Below, piece by piece: positions 1 to 6,092 of a DNA stretch of 6,148 bases. Below the pieces are notes generated by a model. That model was not told the origin of the DNA and made no database searches. It saw only the letters and a program-made list of their open reading frames with translations. The first letter of the stretch is position 1. Every line of letters starts with the position of its first letter. Position numbers and translations under genes: made by a program. The stretch is from Actinomycetes bacterium (GTDB taxonomy: Bacteria > Actinomycetota > Acidimicrobiia > Acidimicrobiales > Palsa-688), in assembly GCA_021827225.1 (NCBI GenBank), contig JAKAXG010000280.1:1-6148 (forward strand). Direction: 5' to 3'.

Positions 1-1
1 C

Positions 2-775
2 CACTCCGGGGGCATGGGGTGGGGGAGCCGGGTGTCGGTCAACAACTACATGTACAACCACATCGGTCATTTCGCCGCCGCTTCGGAAGCGATCTGCAAG
101 GCGCTCCTCTTCGGCGGCGTCACCCGTCGGTTCCCGAACCTGCGTTTCATGTTCCTCGAGGCCGGTGTGGCGTGGGCCGCCGTGCTTCTGTGCGATCTGG
201 TGGGACACTGGGAGAAGCGCGCCGGCGAAGCCATGGACAACTATGACCCGCGCAATCTGGACCGCCCTCGGCTTGCGGAACTGTTCGGTCGTTACGCCAC
301 CGGCCGCCAGGCCGACCTGGCGGCGAACCTCGACGGCCACATCAAGCAACTATGGCCGGATCTCGACCAACCCCAGCTGATCGACCGTTCCCGGCTGGAT
401 GACTTCGAGGCGATCGGCGCCGGCACCGTGGAGGAGCTGGTCGGCCGCTTCGTCCCGAACTTCTACTTCGGCTGCGAGGCCGACGACCGCACCAACGCCT
501 GGGCCTTCGACACCCGGATACTGCCTGCTGGGGTCAGACTGAACGCCGCCTTCAGCTCGGATATCGGCCACTGGGATGTTCCCGACATGCGGGAGGTCCT
601 CGAGGAGGCCTACGAACTGGTCGAGGAGGGGCTGCTCGATTCCGAGGACTTCCGGCGGTTCGTATTCACCAACCCGGCGCGGATCTTCACCGACATGAAC
701 CCGGGTTTCTTCGACGGCACCTCGGTCGGCGACGCTGTCGCCGAGGAACGGCGCCGGGTGGAGACAAGTTCCTGA
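2..775 (+). CDS. Amidohydrolase family 2 (metal-dependent TIM-barrel hydrolase), 5' truncated
   Basis: The frame is open to base 2, before the first ATG at 14, and conserved family sequence (HSGG) lies ahead of that ATG, so this is the C-terminal 257 residues of a gene starting outside the window. Family members are usually nearer 400 residues, so roughly the first third, with the N-terminal HxH metal motif, is missing. Visible landmarks are NHIGHF (bases 56-73), RRFPNLRFMFLEAG (about 125-166), the late-barrel motif SSDIGHWD (557-577) whose Asp (560-562) is the expected catalytic/metal Asp, and the C-terminal FVFTNPARIF and MNPGFFDGT segments. These match the amidohydrolase-2 group (PF04909), which hydrolyses or decarboxylates small carboxylated or ring substrates in the cytoplasm. 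The Glu in FLEAG stands where many relatives have His; I believe this is common in the subgroup. The exact substrate cannot be told. It lies 62 bases upstream of an acyl-CoA synthetase, suggesting a shared catabolic role. Confidence 0.9.
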   Translation, partial: HSGGMGWGSRVSVNNYMYNHIGHFAAASEAICKALLFGGVTRRFPNLRFMFLEAGVAWAAVLLCDLVGHWEKRAGEAMDNYDPRNLDRPRLAELFGRYATGRQADLAANLDGHIKQLWPDLDQPQLIDRSRLDDFEAIGAGTVEELVGRFVPNFYFGCEADDRTNAWAFDTRILPAGVRLNAAFSSDIGHWDVPDMREVLEEAYELVEEGLLDSEDFRRFVFTNPARIFTDMNPGFFDGTSVGDAVAEERRRVETSS

Positions 776-809
776 ACCCGCCGCCCACCTGCTCGAGCGT
801 GTACCGCGC

Positions 810-835
810 CGCTTCGCGAAAGGAGATCTGAAGCG
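810..835 (+). promoter_or_regulatory. Ribosome binding site in the loop of a short inverted repeat
   Basis: AAAGGAG at 819-825 is a good Shine-Dalgarno match, 12 bases before the ATG at 838, which is rather long spacing. It lies between CGCTTC (810-815) and its reverse complement GAAGCG (830-835), so a 6-bp stem could present the site in a 14-base loop. The stem is short, and whether it forms or matters is unknown. The SD fixes the start of the acyl-CoA synthetase. The rest of the 62-base gap shows no convincing promoter or terminator. Confidence 0.5.
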
Positions 836-837
836 TC

Positions 838-2397
838 ATGACGGATTGGTTGTTTCCCCAGACGGAGGAGCGTCCCGACGAGGTTGCCGTGCTTTCCTCG
901 GCGGGCAGCCGCACCTGGCGACAGCTCGAGTCGGCCGCCGCCCGGGTGGCCAACGGCCTGAGGGATCTCGGCCTGGCCCAGGGGGAACGGGTCGCGGTCC
1001 TGGCGCACAACCGCATCGAGTGGGTGGAGGTGCTGCTCGGCAGCCTCCGGGCCGGGACCCGTCTGGTGCCGGTGAACTGGCACCTCACCGCCCCCGAAGC
1101 GGCCTACATCCTCTCCGACAGCGGGGCGCGGGTTCTGATCACCGCGCCCGAGGACGAGGCCGTGGCTCGTGAAGCCGCCGCCGAAGCGGGCATCGATACG
1201 GTTCTGGTTGCCGGCGACACCTATGACCCGTGGCTGGAGGCCCAGTCCGACGACCCGCCGGACGGGGCGGTGGGCGGCGGCATGGTCCTCTACAGCTCCG
1301 GCACGACCGGTCGGCCCAAGGGCATACTCCGCTCCGACCAGCACGGCAGCGTCCAACAGATCCTGGCCGGATACAGGGCGGTCGGTGACTTCTACCGTTA
1401 CCGCCCGGGCGGGGTCCATCTCGTCGCCTGCCCTCTGTACCACTCGTCTCCTCCGGCCCACGTGATGTTCGCCCTGACCCATGGGCAGTCGGTGGTCCTC
1501 ATGGAGCGCTTCGATGCGGCGGAGGCTCTCGAGCTGATAACCGGGCACCGGGTCACCAGCACCCACCTCGTCCCCACCCAGTTCGTGCGGCTGCTGCGTC
1601 TCCCCTCCGACGTGCGCGAGCACGCCGATGTGTCGTCCCTCGAGACGGTGTGCCACGGGGCTGCCCCCTGCCCGGACTGGGTGAAGCGGGAGATGATCGA
1701 CTGGTTCGGACCGGTGGTGGTCGAGTACTTCGGTTCGAGCGAGGGCACGGGACCGCTGATCGCCACCAGCGAGGAGTGGCTCTCCCACCCCGGCACGGTT
1801 GGCCATCCGGCTCCCGGCCTGGAGGTGTCCGTGGTGGGAGATAACGGCGAGGACCTTCCTACCGGCGCGATCGGGACCCTGTACTTCCGCCGCCCCGACG
1901 GCGCCCCCGAGTATCTCGGCGATCCGGCCAAGACCTCCGCCAGCCGGCTCAGCGACGGCAGGTTCACCGTCGGCGACGTCGGGTGGCTCGACGACGACGG
2001 GTTCGTGTACCTGGGTGACCGGGGCGTCGATCTCATCATCTCCGGAGGGGTCAACATCTACCCGGCCGAGATCGAGGCGGTCCTGTCCGCCCACCCGGCG
2101 GTGGAGGACTGCGCCGTGTTCGGCGTCCCCGACGACGAGTGGGGCGAGGCGGTCAAGGCCGCCGTGTCGCTCGTCGACGGTCCGGCCGTCGACGCCGGCG
2201 AGCTCATCGCCTGGTGCCGGTCCAGGCTGGCCGCCTACAAGTGCCCCCGCAGCGTCGACATCCTCGACTCCCTGCCCCGCGAGGCCTCCGGAAAGCTCAA
2301 GAAGCGGCTGCTGCGCGAGCCCTACTGGCAGGGCCGCCACCGTCCCGGTCCCGCGCCGGCCGTCGCCGCGCCGACACCGGCCGGTGGAGACAAGTAA
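838..2397 (+). CDS. AMP-forming acyl-CoA synthetase / ligase (ANL superfamily)
   Basis: This 519-residue protein activates a carboxylic acid with ATP to an acyl-adenylate and then transfers it to CoA, in the cytoplasm. All core ANL motifs are present in order: the P-loop YSSGTTGRPKG (152-162), PLYH (around Y201-H202), the adenine-binding YFGSSEG (297-303), GDVGWLDDDG (from G379) with the ribose-binding Asp of motif A7, GDR (393-395) at the domain hinge, GGVNIYPAEIE (403-413) and, near the C-terminus, EASGK with the expected catalytic Lys at 486. Length is normal for a fatty-acyl or aryl-CoA ligase. The last 20 or so residues are a Pro/Ala/Gly-rich tail with no domain. The general look, including NWHLTAPEAAYIL, resembles mycobacterial FadD-type synthetases, but acyl specificity cannot be read from sequence. 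The start is fixed by an upstream AAAGGAG. An arylsulfatase follows after 29 bases. A long frame on the opposite strand is a composition shadow. Confidence 0.96.
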   Translation: MTDWLFPQTEERPDEVAVLSSAGSRTWRQLESAAARVANGLRDLGLAQGERVAVLAHNRIEWVEVLLGSLRAGTRLVPVNWHLTAPEAAYILSDSGARVLITAPEDEAVAREAAAEAGIDTVLVAGDTYDPWLEAQSDDPPDGAVGGGMVLYSSGTTGRPKGILRSDQHGSVQQILAGYRAVGDFYRYRPGGVHLVACPLYHSSPPAHVMFALTHGQSVVLMERFDAAEALELITGHRVTSTHLVPTQFVRLLRLPSDVREHADVSSLETVCHGAAPCPDWVKREMIDWFGPVVVEYFGSSEGTGPLIATSEEWLSHPGTVGHPAPGLEVSVVGDNGEDLPTGAIGTLYFRRPDGAPEYLGDPAKTSASRLSDGRFTVGDVGWLDDDGFVYLGDRGVDLIISGGVNIYPAEIEAVLSAHPAVEDCAVFGVPDDEWGEAVKAAVSLVDGPAVDAGELIAWCRSRLAAYKCPRSVDILDSLPREASGKLKKRLLREPYWQGRHRPGPAPAVAAPTPAGGDK

Positions 2398-2414
2398 ACA
2401 TCACACCACCACTC

Positions 2415-2421
2415 GGAAGGA
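2415..2421 (+). promoter_or_regulatory. Ribosome binding site of the arylsulfatase
   Basis: GGAAGGA lies 5 bases before the ATG at 2427. It selects this start over the longer in-frame extension beginning at 2139, whose first 96 codons overlap the synthetase gene and encode Arg-rich shadow sequence. The protein from 2427 (MSVVEPGFQGKIG) also starts the way this sulfatase group does. Confidence 0.8.
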
Positions 2422-2426
2422 CACCA

Positions 2427-4694
2427 ATGTCTGTAGTAGAGCCCGGTTTCCAGGGAAAGATCGGATTGAGCTGGCGGGACTCCACGCCGTGGTGGCCCAA
2501 GGAGCATCAGGCGCCTCAGGGCGCGCCGAACGTGCTCATGATCGTGCTCGACGATGTCGGCTTCGCCCAGTTGGGATGCTTCGGCTCCGACATCGACACC
2601 CCCCATATGGACAGCCTTGCCGCTGATGGCCTGCGCTACAACAACTTCCACACCACCGCCCTGTGCTCGCCGACCAGGGCCTGCCTGCTCACCGGGCGGA
2701 ACCACCACACGGTGGGCATGGCCACCATCGCCGAGTTCACGAACGGGTTCCCCAACAGCCGGGGCTTCGTGACCAAGAAGGCCGGGATGCTGCAGGAGAT
2801 GCTGCGCGAGCACAACTACAACTCCTTCGCCACCGGCAAGTGGCACCTGGTCACCGCCGACCACCAGACGATGGCCGGACCGTTCGAGCACTGGCCGCTC
2901 GGGCGGGGGTTCGACCGCTACTACGGCTTTCTCGGCGGGGACAACAACCACTGGAACCCCGACCTCATCCACGACAACCACCGCGTGGAGCCGTGGGGGC
3001 GTCCGGAGGACGGCTACCACCTCTCGGCCGACATCGTGGACCACGCCATCTCCTTCGTGCGCGATCAGCAGTCCGCGGCTCCCGGAAAACCCTTCTTCTG
3101 CTACGTCGCCTTCGGCGCCGGCCACGCCCCCCACCACGCCCCGGTCGATTACATCGAGCGATACGCGGGACGCTACGCCAAGGGTTGGGACGTCACCCGG
3201 GCCGAGTGGTTCGCCCGCCAGCGCGAGATGGGCATCGCTCCCGGGAACGCCCGGCTGGCCGGGCGCGACGAGGCCGTCCCGGCATGGGACAGCCTGACCG
3301 AGGACGCCCGCCGCCTGTACGCCCGCATGATGGAGGTCTACGGGGCGTTCCTCACCCACACCGACGACCAGGTGGGTCGCCTCCTCGACTTCCTCCGGCT
3401 GATCGGGGAGCTGGACAACACGATGGTCATCCTTTTGTCCGACAACGGCGCCAGCGCCGAAGGCGGCGACCACGGGCTGCTCAGCGAGTGGATGTTCTTC
3501 AATCAGATCGACGCCTCACTCGAACAGAACCTGGCCCGTATCGACGAGATCGGGAGTCCGAGCACCTACAACCACTACCCCCTCGGATGGGCCCAGGCCG
3601 GCAACACGCCGTTCCAGTGGTACAAGCGCTGGGTCCACGCCGGCGGGGTCCGCGACCCGCTGATCGTGCGGTGGCCGGGCCACATCCCGGACCCGGGGGC
3701 TATCCGAAACCAGTACCACCACGTCGTGGATGTGACCCCGACCGTTCTCGAGGCTGTCGCCATCGAGGCTCCCGGCGAGCTCCGGGGCGAACCGCAGCTG
3801 CCTCTGGAGGGAACGAGCTTCGCCTACACCTTCGCCGACCCGGACGCCCCTACCCGCAAGCAGGCCCAGTACTTCGAGATGTTCGGCAACCGGGCCATCT
3901 GGGTCGACGGGTGGAAGGCGGTGGCCCGCCACCAGCACAACGTGCACTACGTCCGCCCCGCCCCCTTCGAGGACGACCAGTGGGAGCTGTACAACATCGA
4001 CGAAGACTTCTCCGAGCTCAATGACCTGGCCGAGGTGCACCCCGACCGGGTCAGCCACCTGGTGGAGCGGTGGTGGGTGGAAGCCGGGCGCTACAACGTC
4101 CTGCCCCTCGACGACAGGGGGGTCGGCCGGGTTGTCCGCCGCGACGGGCCCAGCCGCTTCGTCTACTACGCCGGTATGTCGGGCATCCACCCCCAGGCGG
4201 CCGGACCCACCCGCAACCGGAACCACACCATCACCGCGGAGGTCGTCCGGCCCGACTCCCACGCCGAGGGGGTACTGCTGGCCCTGGGCGGGCGTTTCGC
4301 CGGATGGACCCTGTTCGTGAAGGACAACCGCCTCGTCTACGAGTACAACTTCGTGGAGGTGGACCGCTACGTCGTCACCTCCGACGAGGAGCTACCGACC
4401 GGCCGCTGCACGCTCGGAATGCGCTTCGAGCTGACCGGGCGCCTCCATGGCCGGGCGATCCTCCTCGTCGACGGCCGGGAGGTAGGAAGGGGTGACATCC
4501 CGCGCACCTGCCCGACCAGCACCGGGCTGGAGCCACTCGACTGCGGCCAGGACACCCAGACACCGGTCAGCAACGCCTACGAGAGCCCGTTCACCTTCAC
4601 GGGCACCATCGAGCGCGTCATCGTCGACGTGCACGGCAAGCAGCCTGTCACCGACGGCGAAGCCGACGAACGGGCCGCGCTCAGCCAGCAGTGA
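2427..4694 (+). CDS. Arylsulfatase, formylglycine-dependent, with C-terminal beta-sandwich-like domain
   Basis: This 755-residue enzyme hydrolyses sulfate esters (arylsulfatase type, EC 3.1.6.-). Its catalytic residues line up with Pseudomonas aeruginosa arylsulfatase: metal ligands D42, D43, D339 and N340; the CSPTR motif at 80-84, where C80 should be converted to formylglycine, with R84; K138 and H140 in GKWHL; H236 in GHAPHHAP; and K400 in NTPFQWYK. Spacing agrees closely, for example 38 residues from the first Asp to the Cys and 98 from Lys to His. The core runs to about 560, with WELYNIDEDFSE from 519. Residues about 599-737 form an extra beta-rich segment resembling the jelly-roll tail of large (about 750-800 residue) actinobacterial arylsulfatases. 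No signal peptide or membrane segment is seen, so it is probably cytoplasmic and acts on an imported or internal sulfate ester. Maturation needs a formylglycine-generating enzyme, not encoded in this window. It lies between a CoA ligase and a small ORF, closely spaced. The substrate is unknown. Confidence 0.97.
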   Translation: MSVVEPGFQGKIGLSWRDSTPWWPKEHQAPQGAPNVLMIVLDDVGFAQLGCFGSDIDTPHMDSLAADGLRYNNFHTTALCSPTRACLLTGRNHHTVGMATIAEFTNGFPNSRGFVTKKAGMLQEMLREHNYNSFATGKWHLVTADHQTMAGPFEHWPLGRGFDRYYGFLGGDNNHWNPDLIHDNHRVEPWGRPEDGYHLSADIVDHAISFVRDQQSAAPGKPFFCYVAFGAGHAPHHAPVDYIERYAGRYAKGWDVTRAEWFARQREMGIAPGNARLAGRDEAVPAWDSLTEDARRLYARMMEVYGAFLTHTDDQVGRLLDFLRLIGELDNTMVILLSDNGASAEGGDHGLLSEWMFFNQIDASLEQNLARIDEIGSPSTYNHYPLGWAQAGNTPFQWYKRWVHAGGVRDPLIVRWPGHIPDPGAIRNQYHHVVDVTPTVLEAVAIEAPGELRGEPQLPLEGTSFAYTFADPDAPTRKQAQYFEMFGNRAIWVDGWKAVARHQHNVHYVRPAPFEDDQWELYNIDEDFSELNDLAEVHPDRVSHLVERWWVEAGRYNVLPLDDRGVGRVVRRDGPSRFVYYAGMSGIHPQAAGPTRNRNHTITAEVVRPDSHAEGVLLALGGRFAGWTLFVKDNRLVYEYNFVEVDRYVVTSDEELPTGRCTLGMRFELTGRLHGRAILLVDGREVGRGDIPRTCPTSTGLEPLDCGQDTQTPVSNAYESPFTFTGTIERVIVDVHGKQPVTDGEADERAALSQQ

Positions 4695-4697
4695 GCC

Positions 4698-4704
4698 GGA
4701 AGGG
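4698..4704 (+). promoter_or_regulatory. Ribosome binding site of the small ORF
   Basis: GGAAGGG begins 3 bases after the sulfatase stop and lies 6 bases before the ATG at 4711. It resembles the sulfatase's own site. It is the main reason for believing translation begins at 4711. Confidence 0.6.
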
Positions 4705-4710
4705 TCAGTA

Positions 4711-4971
4711 ATGCCTCTGTCCACAGAGCTGAGTCGGCGTCTGGGAAAGATCACTACCGATGCCTTATCAGGACATCCTCGTGGGGGACCTGCTCGGCGC
4801 ATCGACCAGCACCGGGTGGAGCCGCCGCTCATGCACACCCCGGCCGGCCAGAGTGTCGCCTATCCGACCTCCCCCACCACCGTCGCCGAGGTCATGGGTC
4901 GTCTGGTCAGCGGAACTGACGCCGCGTTCTCGGCAGCCCGGGCGACGTTCAGGCCCGACACGAACCAATGA
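4711..4971 (+). CDS. Small 86-residue hypothetical protein, possibly a gene remnant
   Basis: I do not recognise this protein. It starts MPLSTELSRRLGKITTDAL, a probable helix, continues through a Gly/Pro/Arg-rich stretch (about 20-40) and ends with a segment containing VAYPTSPTTVAEVMGRLVSG (48-67) and a helix-like AAFSAARATF. There is no signal peptide, membrane segment or cysteine. In favour of a real gene are the GGAAGGG site 6 bases upstream and the ATGA overlap with the next gene. Against it, codons 1-28 have G or C at the third position in only 12 of 28 cases, versus 50 of 58 in the rest (hand count), and include a TTA codon. The shape 'VxYPxSxxxVAEV' faintly recalls the N-terminus of FAD-linked oxidases, and the later part faintly recalls the start of aldehyde dehydrogenases; neither is firm, and either would make this a truncated remnant. 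An alternative start is ATG 4831, preceded by GGTGGAG at 4815-4821, which would keep only the well-composed part. Confidence 0.45.
   Translation: MPLSTELSRRLGKITTDALSGHPRGGPARRIDQHRVEPPLMHTPAGQSVAYPTSPTTVAEVMGRLVSGTDAAFSAARATFRPDTNQ
4968..4971 (+). promoter_or_regulatory. ATGA stop/start overlap (translational coupling site)
   Basis: The ATG of the M28-like gene (4968-4970) overlaps the TGA of the small ORF (4969-4971). No good Shine-Dalgarno sequence precedes this ATG, so its translation probably depends on ribosomes finishing the small ORF. This fits the protein evidence, since conserved-looking sequence begins soon after this Met. Confidence 0.65.
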
Positions 4972-6092
4972 CGGGGGACCGCGACATCCTCGCTCGCTGG
5001 GTGTCGGACTACGACGCCCAGGGATGGCATCGCAGCGGCTCGGCTACCGACCGGCAGTGCGCCCGTTGGATCGCCGAGGAAATGGCAGCCCTCGGCGTCA
5101 CCGCCCACGAGGAGACCTTCCCGTTCTCCCGGCTGGCGTTCCGCCGCGCCGAGGTGAGGGTCGACGGATCGTCCGTTCCGGCCGTGCCCCTCTTCGACTC
5201 GCCGATACCGCCGGGCGGAGCGGTCGAAGGAAGGCTGGGACCGCTCGGATCGTCCGCCGAGGTGGCAGTGGCCGGCGCTGGACCGACTCCATCCGAGGGC
5301 GAACCTCTGAGCGTCGCCCGTCGCAACGGCCGGCACCGGGCCATAGTCGCGGTCAGCAGCAGCCCGAATCTGGCTCTGCGGAACGCGGAGTCCCTCGACG
5401 CGTTCGGGGTGCCTGTCGTGCAGGTCGCCGGCAGGCACGCAGACCTGCTTCAGCAATGGGTCGAGACCGGCTCGACCGCCACTGTGGAGGTGGCGGCCCG
5501 CAGGGTGGCGGCCACCGCCATCAACGTGATCGCCTCCGTCGAGGCAACCCACCCGGAGAAGCCTCCCGTGATGGTGCTCACTCCTCGCAGCGGCTGGTGG
5601 CACTGCGCCGCCGAGCGCGGCGGTGGGCTCGCCTGCTGGCTGGCGGCCGTGGGCGACTCGATCCGCCACCCCCCTCGTCGTACGATCCACTTCGTGGCCA
5701 CCAGCGGCCACGAACTCGCCTACGCCGGCTTCCACGCCTTCCTGCAGACCCAGCGCGTGGGCCGCGGGGCCATCTGGCTCCACCTGGGAGCCAACATCGG
5801 CGCCCGGGGCGGCGCCCTCGGGGTGGCCTCCTCCGATCCCGGGCTCGGTGAACGCGTTCTCGCCCTCCTCTCGGGCACCCCCGGCGCCCCCGAGGCCCGT
5901 CCGCTGCCGGCACCGGTCGGTGAGGGAGGCGAACTGCACCGCCTCGGCGCAAACGTCGTGTCGGTGGCAGGCACCAACAGCCTGTTCCACCAAAGGGCCG
6001 ACCGGTACCCGGAGAACGTCGATGTAGACGCCCTACACCACATCAGCTCGGTAGTAACGAATGTCGTCCGCTACCTCTCGGGTGGCCTCTGA
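4968..6092 (+). CDS. M28-like zinc peptidase homologue with altered active site
   Basis: This 374-residue protein has the layout of an M28 aminopeptidase. An N-terminal helix region (about 1-45, GWHRSGSATDRQCARWIAEE) resembles the usual 'gxRxxGSxxdxxAaxyixxEl' opening. Residues about 60-190 look like an inserted protease-associated-type domain (ending near AATAINVIAS), and the catalytic core follows. Core markers are a TPRSGWWHCAAERGGG block (205-220) where M28 enzymes have AHxDS and the bridging Asp, RTIHFVATSGHEL (to L250) where they have the catalytic EE pair, WLHLGANIGA (271-279 region) where they have NxDMxG, and SLFHQRADRYPENVD (from S338) with the C-terminal His (H341). Thus E249 and H341 are kept, but the first His, the bridging Asp, the catalytic Glu (now H248) and the second Asp are not evident. 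No signal peptide is seen, so it is probably cytoplasmic. It may be a peptidase or amidase with a remodelled metal site, or a non-catalytic relative. The start at the ATGA overlap is preferred over GTG 5001, which would cut into conserved sequence. Confidence 0.72.
   Translation: MTGDRDILARWVSDYDAQGWHRSGSATDRQCARWIAEEMAALGVTAHEETFPFSRLAFRRAEVRVDGSSVPAVPLFDSPIPPGGAVEGRLGPLGSSAEVAVAGAGPTPSEGEPLSVARRNGRHRAIVAVSSSPNLALRNAESLDAFGVPVVQVAGRHADLLQQWVETGSTATVEVAARRVAATAINVIASVEATHPEKPPVMVLTPRSGWWHCAAERGGGLACWLAAVGDSIRHPPRRTIHFVATSGHELAYAGFHAFLQTQRVGRGAIWLHLGANIGARGGALGVASSDPGLGERVLALLSGTPGAPEARPLPAPVGEGGELHRLGANVVSVAGTNSLFHQRADRYPENVDVDALHHISSVVTNVVRYLSGGL

Noticed and set aside
610..2340. Very long open frame (576 codons) on the minus strand across the acyl-CoA synthetase
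   Set aside because: It mirrors the codon structure of a gene with all ANL motifs; its product is low-complexity Gly/Ala/Arg/Val/His-rich sequence with no recognisable domain. Such antisense frames are expected in GC-rich coding DNA.
757..2395. 13-base exact repeat GGTGGAGACAAGT near the 3' ends of the first two genes (757-769 and 2383-2395)
   Set aside because: One exact 13-mer pair is close to chance expectation in 6 kb of GC-rich DNA; the flanks differ, the reading frames are not equivalent in context, and no third copy was seen, so it is not a supported element.
2139..2426. Longer N-terminus for the sulfatase, starting at 2139
   Set aside because: It would overlap the synthetase by 259 bases with Arg-rich nonsense sequence, whereas ATG 2427 has GGAAGGA 5 bases upstream and begins family-like sequence.
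2663..4024. 453-codon + strand frame inside the arylsulfatase
   Set aside because: The translation is dominated by Arg, Pro and Gly, typical of an out-of-frame reading; the overlapping frame encodes a complete sulfatase with every catalytic residue.
4760..5851. 363-codon + strand frame across the M28-like gene
   Set aside because: Beyond about 4830 it becomes Arg/Pro/Gly-rich shadow sequence of the M28-like gene. Only its first 20 or so codons look coding-like, and those are discussed under the small ORF.
4860..5993. 377-codon minus-strand frame opposite the M28-like gene
   Set aside because: The translation has no recognisable motifs and follows the third-position pattern of the + strand gene, so it is a shadow.
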